NCBI RefSeq assembly: GCF_900129245.1
Contig: NZ_FQUT01000011.1
Coordinates: 62,001-126,000 of the forward strand
DNA length: 64,000 bases
Direction of reading: 5' to 3'
Source of the DNA: Chryseobacterium arachidis
GTDB taxonomy: Bacteria; Bacteroidota; Bacteroidia; Flavobacteriales; Weeksellaceae
Part shown: positions 44,945-53,937 of the stretch, piece after piece
Layout of the letters: every line of letters starts with the position of its first letter
Numbering within the stretch: the first letter of the stretch is position 1
Position numbers and translations under genes: made by a program
Notes under the pieces: model-generated
What the model saw: only the letters and a program-made list of their open reading frames with translations
Database searches by the model: none
Told to the model about the DNA's origin: nothing

Positions 44945-45772
44945 TTATTTCACTTTTGTGGTTTTGATGAAGTTAAGCCCTGTAATTTTTTCATCCAGCA
45001 AGGCTTGAGCTAATCGTACGGATATAAATTGTTCGCGGCATAGAAAGTAATTTTTAAAATTAAAGATGTCTAGTTCATTAGGTTTTAGAACAATTATTTT
45101 TGATTGAATACTTATTTTTTTATTAAAATCGCCAAAATTAACACCTTCATTCAACTGATCGGAAACTGCCTGTAGTTCGTCTGTTGAATGGAATGATTCG
45201 GGCATGATCTGTCTTGCGGCAAAATCAAAATATCCTTTTCGTTTATAAAAAACAGATCGCGGAAAATCTACATATTCATCTGCATAGCTTACAAAATGCA
45301 GGTACACATAATCTTCAGAAATTACTTTTTTGCTTTTTACGGCAATTTTGTATTCCTGATATTCACCAATATTGAATTTTTTAAGTATTTCAAACAATCT
45401 TTTGCTTACAATCCATCCACCCCCTTCAATTCCGTTTACGACATCTGTCAGTTTGGCTTCGGAATATAATTTCACCACGCCCAAATCTAATTCCGGCGGT
45501 GCAAAAATACCTTCCCTCATCATTCTGTAATACATATCCATCAAAGGGACAAAATTCTCGTCCGTATCTTTTCTATAATGTGCTTCAAATAAAGATTCTA
45601 AATTTTCACTTTTAGAAATTTCATGATTTTCTATCTGCCATGCATGCTTTTTACCAATTGGCATTTCTACTTTGATGTATTTTTCTGAAAATTCGGTATC
45701 AAGGAAAAAACTTTCTTCCTCACTCTTCCATTGATTGGCAATCTGATCTAAAATATGTATTGGTGTTTCCAT
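44945..45772 (-). CDS. Uncharacterised protein, possible immunity protein (Imm11/Imm43-like)
   Basis: 275 residues, no signal peptide, no membrane segment. A GGGWIVSKRLFEILKKFNI block followed by alternating strands (YKIAVKSKK, YVYLHFVSYADEY) recalls the DUF1629/Imm11-Imm43 type of immunity proteins, but the match is weak. It is the first gene of the five-gene minus-strand cluster. If the domain guess is wrong it remains a conserved-looking hypothetical protein. Confidence 0.5.
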   Translation of the reverse strand: METPIHILDQIANQWKSEEESFFLDTEFSEKYIKVEMPIGKKHAWQIENHEISKSENLESLFEAHYRKDTDENFVPLMDMYYRMMREGIFAPPELDLGVVKLYSEAKLTDVVNGIEGGGWIVSKRLFEILKKFNIGEYQEYKIAVKSKKVISEDYVYLHFVSYADEYVDFPRSVFYKRKGYFDFAARQIMPESFHSTDELQAVSDQLNEGVNFGDFNKKISIQSKIIVLKPNELDIFNFKNYFLCREQFISVRLAQALLDEKITGLNFIKTTKVK

Positions 45773-46426
45773 TGGTTATTGGCGTTTCATAATGGTTCAG
45801 CTGATTTTTAGACGGTGAATTTAGCTACTTTTAATTAGAAAATTATAATTTTAGGATTGATAAAAAATTACCAGCCTATTTTGTTGAATTATTACAATTC
45901 TCCGGTATCCGGTATTATAAATGATATTATTAATATGCATTACTTTAACTTCTATAAGGCTTTAAATTATTATCTACTCTCTGTTAATGGATTAAAGTAC
46001 GGATAAGTTTACAAATAACAAAGGCACTAAAGATAGTTGACAATATTTTTTTTAAACTTAAGCGCTTGCTTTCTGGTTTTAAAACATTACATTTTAATAT
46101 TTTAGAGATACCAAAAATTCATGAATGTTAGACAATACAAAAAGCTTCTTTAAATTCATCCTATCTAAAATTGCAATTTTGCTTCGTAGACGACTAAAAT
46201 GTTGAGAGGATAACCTTCGACGTCCGGATCTTATTATCTATTTTTAACAATCAGGTTTCAGCTACGATTATCCAGATTATAAAAACTCTGTCCGCAATTA
46301 TTCAATTCATCGGATTTATTTCAAAATCAACGATTTTAATGAACTATAGGAAATTATTAAAAGAATATTCAACATTAATTAGTTATTCTAAAAACAAGTG
46401 TTATCATCATTTCTTATCTAAAAACC
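45773..46426. other. Gene-free gap between the immunity cluster and the antiporter unit
   Basis: About 650 bp, A+T-rich, without a supportable gene. On the minus strand around 46,180-46,240 a frame reads DPDVEGYPLNILVVYEAKLQF but is closed by stops on both sides; it may be a decayed gene. No terminator or repeat was seen. Confidence 0.5.
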
Positions 46427-46458
46427 TTGGATTTATAGCTAAGTTTTTCTTATATTTA
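46427..46458 (+). promoter_or_regulatory. Promoter of the lipoprotein-antiporter unit
   Basis: TTGG (46427-46430), a 20-bp spacer and TATATTTA (46451-46458, one mismatch to TAnnTTTG) precede the ATG at 46475 by 16 bp. Confidence 0.55.
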
Positions 46459-46474
46459 ATGAACAACTTATCCT

Positions 46475-47038
46475 ATGAAAAATCCTATACTTTTAAGTTT
46501 CCTACTTTTATTACTGATTAATTGCGATAACAAAGACAAAGCGAACGACCTGGCTTTGCGGGAACAACAGCTATTGGATAAAGAAAAATCATTCGCACAG
46601 AAAGAAGCAGAATACCAATCTTTACTTAAAATGAGGGACAGTATTTTTGCTCAAAAGCATTCAGATTCCATTAAAATTATAAAATGGCCTGATGAAATTA
46701 CAGGTTCCTGGACAGGAAAAGTAATCTGTACAGAATCCAATTGCAGCGATTATGTAGTGGGTGACCAACGAACAGACACCTGGGAGTTCGCCAGCGATTC
46801 TCTACAGCTTTTCAGCAAAATTATTAACAATAATAATTTGGTACGATTATATTCCGGGAAGTTTGAGAATAATGAAGTTAAGCTAAACTTTAAAACAGAT
46901 TCCACTGCTAAAAAACAAGTGGATATGAATGTTGTTCTCAATGATATTTCAGACACAAAAATGAAAGGTATAAGAACCATTGCCGTTGATAACTGTATAG
47001 CGAAGTTCTCTGTAGAACTGGTACGTTCTAAAAAATAA
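46475..47038 (+). CDS. Putative lipoprotein with coiled-coil segment
   Basis: 187 residues. A short signal with lipobox LINC (Cys17) is followed by a charged, helix-prone stretch about 20-65 (coiled-coil-like, rich in Glu/Lys/Gln) and then a small beta-rich domain (ITGSWTGKVICTESNCSDYV to the C-terminus) that resembles lipocalin-like or META-like small barrels, without a firm match. It is separated from the antiporter by 6 bp, so the two are co-transcribed. Function unknown; it may sense or support the antiporter at the envelope. Confidence 0.75.
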   Translation: MKNPILLSFLLLLLINCDNKDKANDLALREQQLLDKEKSFAQKEAEYQSLLKMRDSIFAQKHSDSIKIIKWPDEITGSWTGKVICTESNCSDYVVGDQRTDTWEFASDSLQLFSKIINNNNLVRLYSGKFENNEVKLNFKTDSTAKKQVDMNVVLNDISDTKMKGIRTIAVDNCIAKFSVELVRSKK

Positions 47039-47044
47039 ACACGA

Positions 47045-49168
47045 ATGACTCTACTAAGTATACACAACCTCAGTCTTCCCATTGAAGACCCGGTCCTGAA
47101 GTTTCTTTTGGTGCTTATCATTATTTTGGCAGCACCGCTTTTACTCAATAAAATCAAAGTTCCGCATTTGCTGGGACTGATTATTGCCGGAGCAGTAATT
47201 GGCCCTAACGGATTCAATGTTTTAGCCAGAGACAGCAGTATTGTGGTGACAGGAACAACCGGATTGCTCTATATTATGTTTCTCGCAGGTCTGGAAATTG
47301 ATATGGGAGATTTCAAGAAAAACAAATGGAAAAGTCTGACTTTCGGATTGTATACTTTCATTGTCCCCTTTATTTTAGGTTATCTCGGCGGAATTTACGT
47401 CCTTGACTTTTCGGTATTAACTTCGATATTATTTGCAAGTTTATTTTCATCGCATACCTTAATTGCTTATCCTTTAGTCAGTAAATTAGGAATTGCCAAA
47501 AACTCAGCAGTCAATATTACGGTCGGCGGAACAATGATTACCGATGTTTTAGCACTCTTGGTTCTTGCCATTATTGTAGGAATGTCTCAGGGTGATGTAG
47601 GAACAGAGTTTTGGCTAAAACTTTCCGTTTCTTTTATCATCTTTGCATTGGTTGTTTTACTTATTTTCCCAATTATTGGAAGATGGTTTTTCAAAAAAGT
47701 GGATGACAAAATTTCGCAGTATATTTTTGTACTAGTTATGATTTATCTGGCTGCCCTTTTGGCTGAATTTGCGGGGGTTGAAGCCATCATCGGGGCTTTC
47801 TTTGCCGGATTGGCTTTAAACAGACTGATTCCGCATACTTCCTCATTGATGAACCGTGTAGAATTTGTAGGAAATGCCATATTTATTCCGTTTTTTCTGA
47901 TCAGCGTCGGAATGTTGATTGATTTTAAAGTATTTTTTAAAAGTTGGGAAACTTTAGAAGTTGCAGGAATTATGCTCGTCGCATCCATAGGAGGGAAATA
48001 TCTGTCGGCAGTGGCTACTCAAAAAACATTCAGACTGACTAAAGACGAGGGAAAACTTATTTTTGGATTAAGTTCCGCTTCTGCAGCAGCAACTTTGGCT
48101 TCTGTAATGGTCGGTTACAATATAATTCTTTCCGAAACAGAAACCGGAGAACCCATCAGATTATTAAATGAACACGTTTTGAACGGAAGTATTTTATTGA
48201 TCCTTGTTTCGTGTACCATTTCGTCTTTCATATCCATGTCGAGTGCACAGAAAATCGCAGAACAGGATAATGAAGAAACCGTCTCAGGAAACAGCCACGG
48301 GCAGGAAAATATTCTTTTAGCGTTAAATTACGAGGGAACTGTTGAAAGGATGGTCAATCTCGGGATTTTAATTAAAGCCCATTCCAACACTGAAAATTTA
48401 TTTGCTTTAAATGTTATTAATGAAGATAAAAATGAATCTTCGGTAAAAAATGCAGAAAAACTCTTACACCACGCAACAGATGCCGCAGCCGCAGCCGATG
48501 TGAAAGTTCAGTCTTTGAAAAGATATGACAATGATGTCATTAATGGAGTTAACAATGTCATCAAAGAACAGAATATTACTGATTTGATTATCGGTTTGGA
48601 AGATGAAAAAGGCTTCTCTCCCTCTTTCGCCTATAATTTATATAATGGCTACCTACAGAGCGATCATGTGAATGTTTTGGTATATCACGCTGCACAACCT
48701 TTATCGACCATAAAAAAATATGCGGTAATGATTCCAGAAAAAGCACATAAAGAAGCCGGCTTCTTTCATGCTTTATTAAGAGTATGGAATATTGCAAGAA
48801 ATTCAGGAGCCACAATTACATTTTATGCGTCAGAAGAAATTATTGGTATTCTCCAGAGAATTATCAAGAAAGCTAATATCGAAGCTGAGTTTATCATTAT
48901 GAATACCTGGAAAGATGGTGAAAAAACAGCAATCCAGTTAAAAGATAACGAAGCACTTATCGCATTTATGGCAAAAAGAGGAATGAGATCTTATATTCCG
49001 CAGATGCGGTTGATTCCGGAATTGTTAAACAAATACCTGAATAACAAAAATTATCTTCTGATTTTCCCTTTTTCTGAGTTTGACAAAATCAATTCTGAAA
49101 AACGTTCGGTAGGAAATCACGATGATTTTATGGAAATCGGAAATGTGATTAAGAAGGTTTTTAGATAA
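47045..49168 (+). CDS. CPA2-family cation/proton antiporter with C-terminal Usp-like domains
   Basis: 707 residues. About 12 membrane helices fill residues 15-410, with the CPA2 blocks PHLLGLIIAGAVIGPNGFN, LEIDMGDFKKNKWK and GGTMITDVLALLVLA (the ion-binding Asp) and VEAIIGAFFAGLALNRLIP. The cytoplasmic part (about 425-690) looks like one or two universal-stress-protein folds (ENILLALNYEGTVERMVNLGILIK; IIGLEDEKG), a combination seen in Bacteroidetes Na+(K+)/H+ antiporters. It would exchange Na+ or K+ for protons at the inner membrane. The exact ion is unknown. Confidence 0.92.
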   Translation: MTLLSIHNLSLPIEDPVLKFLLVLIIILAAPLLLNKIKVPHLLGLIIAGAVIGPNGFNVLARDSSIVVTGTTGLLYIMFLAGLEIDMGDFKKNKWKSLTFGLYTFIVPFILGYLGGIYVLDFSVLTSILFASLFSSHTLIAYPLVSKLGIAKNSAVNITVGGTMITDVLALLVLAIIVGMSQGDVGTEFWLKLSVSFIIFALVVLLIFPIIGRWFFKKVDDKISQYIFVLVMIYLAALLAEFAGVEAIIGAFFAGLALNRLIPHTSSLMNRVEFVGNAIFIPFFLISVGMLIDFKVFFKSWETLEVAGIMLVASIGGKYLSAVATQKTFRLTKDEGKLIFGLSSASAAATLASVMVGYNIILSETETGEPIRLLNEHVLNGSILLILVSCTISSFISMSSAQKIAEQDNEETVSGNSHGQENILLALNYEGTVERMVNLGILIKAHSNTENLFALNVINEDKNESSVKNAEKLLHHATDAAAAADVKVQSLKRYDNDVINGVNNVIKEQNITDLIIGLEDEKGFSPSFAYNLYNGYLQSDHVNVLVYHAAQPLSTIKKYAVMIPEKAHKEAGFFHALLRVWNIARNSGATITFYASEEIIGILQRIIKKANIEAEFIIMNTWKDGEKTAIQLKDNEALIAFMAKRGMRSYIPQMRLIPELLNKYLNNKNYLLIFPFSEFDKINSEKRSVGNHDDFMEIGNVIKKVFR

Positions 49169-49343
49169 AAAATTGATTATTTAAAATCTTGCAAAAACAT
49201 TTAACTTGTATCTATCAGCGTTAAAAATATTATATAAACCCGTTGTGCATTTTGAAAATTTCTAATATTCGGTTCGTCAATTCAAGTGTTTTTTTGTAAC
49301 AGAGCGAAGAAGATGTATTGAGAATGAAATTTATATTAAAAAC

Positions 49344-49384
49344 TTCTTGATACGATTTTCTTCAAAAATCTACTCGAAATAACG
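49344..49384. repeat. Intergenic repeat copy (TTCTTGATAC type)
   Basis: TTCTTGATACGATTTTCTTC, then AAAAATCTACTCGAAATAACG. A second, somewhat longer copy lies at 51087-51138. The gap 49169-49680 (512 bp) holds this, a relic operator and a terminator, but no gene. Confidence 0.55.
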
Positions 49385-49615
49385 AAAGTACCTCAAAATA
49401 CACAAAGGGTTATATGACTGATTTTCTATCGCTTGATATTCCTGAATTTTATCGTCATTGCATGAGTTGTATCAAGTCAGCATGAAGTTTTCCCTAAACA
49501 CTTTAAAAGGCTTTTTAAAATGTTCCTTCTCAAAAGAAAGAAGGTAATAAGATTGAATTTATTTTTCATTCTATTATGATTTTCAACGAGTTGAAAATTA
49601 AAAGATAGAAGCATT

Positions 49616-49645
49616 ACAGCTGAATAAAAAATAGCACAGATTTAC
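49616..49645. promoter_or_regulatory. Relic of the AraC-type tandem operator
   Basis: ACAGCTGAAT followed by AATAGCACAGATTTAC resembles the operators at 53977 and 60742, but the two AGC words are 15 bp apart instead of 11, there is no (T/C)AACTTTG box at the usual distance, and no minus-strand gene starts downstream. Probably a leftover of a lost gene. Confidence 0.4.
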
Positions 49646-49656
49646 AAAATAAAAAC

Positions 49657-49672
49657 CCTCCGCAATGGGAGG
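49657..49672 (-). terminator. Intrinsic terminator of the metallo-hydrolase gene
   Basis: CCTCC and GGAGG arms around 6 nt, followed on the minus strand by GTTTTTATTTT, 8 bp after the stop codon of the gene at 49681-50574. Confidence 0.75.
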
Positions 49673-49680
49673 ATCTAATT

Positions 49681-50574
49681 CTAAACCGTATAAAAAGCTT
49701 TGGGAACATAATGATATCCTTTCTCAGTTTTTTGAATAAAACCTAAACCCGGATAAGGCAGATGATCTCCAAAAAACAGTTTCTTTGTCGATGATAATTT
49801 TTCAAGTATATCTTTACGCGTTTTAATACCCTGTTCAAAATTGGAATCAATCTGATTGCCCCATTCCGGATGCTGAACCAACATAATGTGTTGAAAAGTA
49901 TCTGCAATATGAACCAATTCCTCTCCTTCGGATGAAATCGTAATAATTGTATGACCAGGAGTATGCCCCGGAGCATGTTCTAACTGAAGAAAGCCGAAAA
50001 GTTCTGCTTCATCCGAATATAAATTAAGTCTACCCTCAATAGGCTTGAAATGGTCTCTTGCAAACTGGATTTCAAAATCTGAAAACTGATTTTGTGTACC
50101 CTTAGAGAAATCCGGTTCATCAGACATCCAGAAGTTATATTCTGTTTCTGAAATATAATAATCAGCATTACCAAAAACCAATCTTCCGTGTTTATCAACA
50201 ACACCTCCGATATGATCAGGATGGGCATGTGTAAAAACAACATCTGTGATATCCAGAGGGCTGATCCCTAAATTCTTGAGATTTTGGATTAATTTCCCAG
50301 TGGAAGGAGACAACTTTACACCGCTTCCTGTATCGATAAGAATATTTTTTTCTCCATTCTTGATAAGGAGAATATTTCCTGCTAACTCTAATTTATCTTC
50401 ATTAAGCATATTGTCACTAAAAAAACTTTGAATATCCTCTTTTTCAATATTGGGAGCAAACATCGGGTGAACGCTTTCGATATTTATTACACCGTCGGTT
50501 ATTACAGCCAAATCCATTTGTCCTAGCTGAAATTTAAAAAATCCTGAATTTTTAATGTCTTTTGTTGTATTCAT
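49681..50574 (-). CDS. MBL-fold metallo-hydrolase (lactonase-like)
   Basis: 297 residues, no signal peptide. All metal ligands of the two-zinc site are visible: His116, His118, Asp120 and His121 in FTHAHPDHIGG, a His in EHAPGHTPGH, Asp in HIADTFQH, and His in FGDHLPYPGLG. This set and the length fit AHL-lactonase/AttM-like or related MBL-fold hydrolases; lactone hydrolysis is possible but not provable. It is divergent from an HxlR regulator gene, the usual arrangement for a regulated detoxification or quenching enzyme. Confidence 0.85.
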   Translation of the reverse strand: MNTTKDIKNSGFFKFQLGQMDLAVITDGVINIESVHPMFAPNIEKEDIQSFFSDNMLNEDKLELAGNILLIKNGEKNILIDTGSGVKLSPSTGKLIQNLKNLGISPLDITDVVFTHAHPDHIGGVVDKHGRLVFGNADYYISETEYNFWMSDEPDFSKGTQNQFSDFEIQFARDHFKPIEGRLNLYSDEAELFGFLQLEHAPGHTPGHTIITISSEGEELVHIADTFQHIMLVQHPEWGNQIDSNFEQGIKTRKDILEKLSSTKKLFFGDHLPYPGLGFIQKTEKGYHYVPKAFYTV

Positions 50575-50593
50575 TTTTATAAATTTGTTGATA

Positions 50594-50661
50594 CAAAATT
50601 AGAGTAAGTAACTATCCAAAATATATTACTACCCTTTTAGATAGCACTATCTTTAAAGTAA
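50594..50661. promoter_or_regulatory. Divergent promoter/operator between the hydrolase and hxlR-type genes
   Basis: On the minus strand TAATTTTG (50594-50601) is a consensus -7 box for the hydrolase. On the plus strand TATCTTTA (about 50648-50655) may serve the regulator. The perfect inverted repeat AGATAG-CA-CTATCT (50640-50653) and the mirrored words AGTAAGTAACTATC and CTATCTTTAAAGTAAG are candidate HxlR sites. Confidence 0.5.
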
Positions 50662-50674
50662 GCAACAGCTGATT

Positions 50675-51031
50675 ATGGCAAGAGTAACTGACGGTACTGA
50701 AAAAAAGACATGTATGGAAATTATGCTTCCGATACAGGATTCATTGGAAATTCTGAAAGGAAAATGGAAATTGCCCATTATTGTTTCCTTATCCTTTGGA
50801 AGTAAAAGATTCAGAGAACTTGCCAGAGAAATCCCAAAAATAACCGACAGAGTTTTGTCGAAAGAATTAAAAGAACTTGAAACTAATCATCTAATTACAA
50901 GAACCGTACACGATACATTTCCACCAACGGTAGAATACGAAATTACAGAACACGGTTTGTCTCTGGAAAAAGTCATTATGGCGATGAAAGACTGGGGACT
51001 GGAGCATAGAAAAAAAGTCACAGGAAAGTAG
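50675..51031 (+). CDS. HxlR-family transcriptional regulator
   Basis: 118 residues, a single winged helix with the family features: the conserved Cys13 before the first helix, ILKGKWKLPIIVSLSFGSKRFREL, KITDRVLSKELKELETNHLI and TVEYEITEHG. HxlR proteins often sense electrophiles or oxidants through this cysteine. Divergent from the MBL-fold hydrolase gene, it is most likely that gene's regulator. Confidence 0.92.
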   Translation: MARVTDGTEKKTCMEIMLPIQDSLEILKGKWKLPIIVSLSFGSKRFRELAREIPKITDRVLSKELKELETNHLITRTVHDTFPPTVEYEITEHGLSLEKVIMAMKDWGLEHRKKVTGK

Positions 51032-51053
51032 TTTTTACTTGTCTGTGACTTTT
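51013..51053 (+). terminator. Intrinsic terminator of the hxlR-type gene
   Basis: AAAAGTCACAG (51013-51023) and CTGTGACTTTT (51043-51053) are perfect 11-bp arms followed by ATTTT. The left arm lies inside the last codons of the gene. Confidence 0.75.
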
Positions 51054-51086
51054 ATTTTAAACTCAAATCCTCAATATTAAGATTGA

Positions 51087-51138
51087 TTCTTGATACATTT
51101 TTTCTTCACTTTGTTACGAAAAAACACTCGAATTGACG
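51087..51138. repeat. Intergenic repeat copy (TTCTTGATAC type), second
   Basis: TTCTTGATACATTTTTTCTTC, a TTTGTTACGAAAAAAC insert, then ACTCGAATTGACG. Related to 49344-49384. Confidence 0.5.
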
Positions 51139-51164
51139 GATCCTCCAAAGTATTCAATGAACTT

Positions 51165-52055
51165 TTAATTCATCTGCGACTTCCTGAATTCCAAAGGTTT
51201 CATTCCTGTCTGTTTTTTGAATAATCTTGTGAAATAAGACGCATTTTCAAAGCCTAATTCGTAAGCAATCTCAGCGACTCCTTTTTCTCCCAACCTCAAT
51301 AGGTTTTTCGCTTCGGAAATCATAAAAATATGAATCAGTTCCATTGCAGTTTTTCCCGTTTCCTGCTTCAATAAATCACTTAAATATCTTGGCGAAACAA
51401 AAAGCTGGTCGGCTAAAAATGCGACATTCGGAAGTCCGTTTTTTTCCAATAAACCTTCGCCGATGTATTTTCTTAACGCATCATTGAATTTTGAAGCCGT
51501 CTTTCCGGTCGCTTGCGCTCTGTCGATAAACTGTCGTTTGTAATAGCGTTGTGCGTATTTTAAAATCGATGAAATATGGCTTAAAATAATATCACGACTG
51601 TATTCATCAGGATTATTAAAATATTCTCCCTGAATTTTCGAGTGAAGTTCCAAGATAATCTGCTCTTCTTTTGGAGAAAGATGCAATGCTTCAGTCACTT
51701 CGTAATCAAAAAAACTGTATTTCTCAATTTCTTTAAAAAGCTCGTGGCCGTTCAGATAATCTTCGTGAATCAACAGCATATAGCCTTTTTCTTCAAACTC
51801 AAGATTTTTCATCTCGATAATCTGTCTTGGTTTTGCAAAAAACAGACAGCCGTTGTCGTGGTCATACGGTGTGCGGCCGTACATAAAAATTCCTGATTTT
51901 ATTTTTTTGAAAGCAATCACATAACAATCTGTGGTAAACTCTCTGTTCCCCAATTTGCACTCCGACTGACAGCCAATCATACTGAAAAGGGGATGTTCCG
52001 GAGCGTCCCAATGATTACCCAAATGTAATTCGGTAAGGGTTTTGTAATGTTGCAT
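51165..52055 (-). CDS. AraC-family transcriptional regulator
   Basis: 296 residues. The cupin-like domain begins TELHLGNHWDAPEHPLFSMI and the C-terminal double helix-turn-helix carries LFVSPRYLSDLLKQETGKTAMELIH and VAEIAYELGFENASYFTRLFKKQTGMKPLEFR. It is closest by eye to the AraC protein at 57549-58457 (both have PYDHDNG/KYDHNNG and HEDYL.GH segments). It lies 60 bp downstream of the alpha/beta-hydrolase gene on the same strand, which itself has the conserved tandem operator, so it may be co-transcribed and autoregulated. Confidence 0.92.
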   Translation of the reverse strand: MQHYKTLTELHLGNHWDAPEHPLFSMIGCQSECKLGNREFTTDCYVIAFKKIKSGIFMYGRTPYDHDNGCLFFAKPRQIIEMKNLEFEEKGYMLLIHEDYLNGHELFKEIEKYSFFDYEVTEALHLSPKEEQIILELHSKIQGEYFNNPDEYSRDIILSHISSILKYAQRYYKRQFIDRAQATGKTASKFNDALRKYIGEGLLEKNGLPNVAFLADQLFVSPRYLSDLLKQETGKTAMELIHIFMISEAKNLLRLGEKGVAEIAYELGFENASYFTRLFKKQTGMKPLEFRKSQMN

Positions 52056-52115
52056 CGGTTTAATTTTATCTAAGTTAAATTAATTTTACCGAAACTAAAA
52101 ACAGAAATCATACTA

Positions 52116-52946
52116 TCATAAAAAAAGGTTGATGTATCCTGCTGTAAGCTCCGGATATTGATGTTGAGGACCGTGTCCTGCATCATTCAAAATAATATGC
52201 TGCATTGTAGGTGCATTTCTCAATAGCGGAAACCAGTTCTCTGTCGCAAAGCTGATGTCGTGGTCTCCGGAAATAACCAAAACGGGAAATTTTAGAGTTT
52301 TATAACCTTCTCTGAAGTTCAGCTTATCTTCTTTCATTGTTCCTGAACCCGCAATATATCTCTGGAAAACCTCCATTGTAGAAGGAATCAACGAACGTTC
52401 TAATCTCTGTCCGATTCTGTCGTGAGATTCTTGGGCTGCCTGTCTGCTTTTTTCGGAAGCCGGCTCAAAAAACAGATAATATTCATCTTCCAAATCGTTA
52501 ATTGGTTTTAAAGCGTGGTCAAAAAACACCTGCTCAATTGGAATTGCATTTTCTCCCGGAGGATTGGTTCCGATTAAAACGGTTTTTAATACTCTTTTCT
52601 GATTCTGAAAAGTCACAGCCTGCGCCACCAATCCGCCATAAGACCAACCCAACACATTAAACTTATCGATTCCCAAATGGTCTGCCAAAGCCGGAACCGT
52701 ATTTGCCACTTCTATAACATCCAAAGGCAGCTCTCCTTCTGAGCTTCCGATTCCCGGATAATCAAAAAGAATGACGGTATTTTTTTCTGCCAAAGAATCT
52801 AAAAACAATGGGTCCCAAGTATCCATAATTCCTCTGAATCTGTTCACAAAGAACAAGGGAGCACCGGTTCCGAATTGTCTGTAAGCAATTTTGTTGTTGT
52901 TGATTTCTGCAAATTGTGTTTCTGCGTTTAAAGCTGTCGTTTTCAT
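52116..52946 (-). CDS. Alpha/beta-fold hydrolase
   Basis: 276 residues, no signal peptide. The nucleophile is Ser102 in GWSYGG; the acid is Asp in the SGDHD segment and the base His in the GHGPQHQ segment. A cap domain lies between (about 130-205). Such proteins are esterases, epoxide hydrolases or haloperoxidase-like enzymes; nothing in the sequence decides. The promoter has a copy of the conserved AraC-type operator. Confidence 0.9.
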   Translation of the reverse strand: MKTTALNAETQFAEINNNKIAYRQFGTGAPLFFVNRFRGIMDTWDPLFLDSLAEKNTVILFDYPGIGSSEGELPLDVIEVANTVPALADHLGIDKFNVLGWSYGGLVAQAVTFQNQKRVLKTVLIGTNPPGENAIPIEQVFFDHALKPINDLEDEYYLFFEPASEKSRQAAQESHDRIGQRLERSLIPSTMEVFQRYIAGSGTMKEDKLNFREGYKTLKFPVLVISGDHDISFATENWFPLLRNAPTMQHIILNDAGHGPQHQYPELTAGYINLFL

Positions 52947-52979
52947 AAGTATTAAGATTTTGTCTGTTATTTAATGATT

Positions 52980-53044
52980 CAAAGTTGAGAAAATTGGGGT
53001 TGAAATTAATTTCACAAATCAGCGGAACATTAGCACGAAAAAAC
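52980..53044 (-). promoter_or_regulatory. AraC-type tandem operator and -7 box, alpha/beta-hydrolase gene
   Basis: CAACTTTG -7 box at 52980-52987. The operator (53019-53044) reads TC, AGCGGAACATT, AGCACGAAAAA, C; the two AGC words are 11 bp apart, and the site begins exactly 32 bp upstream of the -7 box. Confidence 0.7.
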
Positions 53045-53081
53045 GTTATTATTTATCCCGCCGATTTGGATTTAAATTTAA

Positions 53082-53906
53082 TTAATGACCGTGAGCGGCG
53101 ATACTCACTTCTTTCCAGTTTTGAATATCATTTAATCTTTTCGTGTAAACTTCATTCACAACGTGATAAGCAATTTTACCAAACAATAATCTTTGCGGAG
53201 GATTTTGGTTGTCGATAAGATTTAAAACAGGTTCTACTGTCGCTTCCGGTTTTCCCCAGGTATCCGGATTTTCTCCACTTTCTGCAAAAGCCGCACGCAC
53301 CGGATTATAATCTGCAATATCCGAAGAAGTCTGAACCGCAGAAGCTCCCGCCCAATCTGTGGCAAATCCGTTAGGTTCAATTAAAGTGGTTTTGATTCCC
53401 AAATGTGCGGTTTCCGAACCGATGGTTTCAATTAAACCTTCTACTGCAAATTTTGATGCGTTGTACAATCCTAAAAGCGGTAAAGTTGTTAATCCCAAAA
53501 AACTGGAAATCTGAATGATATGTCCGTTTTTCTGTTTTCTCATCACGGGTAAAACGGCCTGTGCTACCCAAAGTGAACCGAAAAAGTTGGTTTCCATCTG
53601 TTCTCTCGCCTGCTGTTCCGTTGTTTCTTCCGTCGTTCCGAATAAACCGAAACCTGCATTATTGATCAAAACATCAATTCTTCCGAAGTGTTTTTCCACC
53701 TGTTCCGTTACTTCAAAAACTTCTGAACGGTTGTTGACATCCAGCTTCAAAGGAAGAATATGGTCTCCATATTTATCTTTCAAATCCTGTAAGGCAGAAA
53801 CGTTTCTTGCTGTTGCCGCTACTTTGTCTCCTCTTTCCAAAAGTGCTTCTGCCCATAATTTTCCGAATCCTTTTGATGCTCCTGTGATAAAAACTATTTT
53901 ACTCAT
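53082..53906 (-). CDS. SDR-family oxidoreductase
   Basis: 274 residues. The nucleotide motif TGASKGFGKLWAEALLERGDKVAATARN, NNAGFGLFG, and the SSFLGLTT...YNASKFAVEG triad are complete. It is a paralogue of the SDR at 59839-60660 (same start, same KLWxEAxLxRGDKVAAT stretch, same IEPNGxxTDWAG/DFGG segment). Both have the conserved AraC-type operator, so they may be regulated together. Substrate unknown. Confidence 0.92.
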   Translation of the reverse strand: MSKIVFITGASKGFGKLWAEALLERGDKVAATARNVSALQDLKDKYGDHILPLKLDVNNRSEVFEVTEQVEKHFGRIDVLINNAGFGLFGTTEETTEQQAREQMETNFFGSLWVAQAVLPVMRKQKNGHIIQISSFLGLTTLPLLGLYNASKFAVEGLIETIGSETAHLGIKTTLIEPNGFATDWAGASAVQTSSDIADYNPVRAAFAESGENPDTWGKPEATVEPVLNLIDNQNPPQRLLFGKIAYHVVNEVYTKRLNDIQNWKEVSIAAHGH

Positions 53907-53937
53907 TGTTTTAATTTTTTAGTGTTATTGAATGAAG

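Noticed and set aside
46180..46240. Small minus-strand gene with DPDVEGYPLNILVVYEAKLQF
   Set aside because: Closed by stops on both sides and no recognisable domain; recorded only as a possible remnant.
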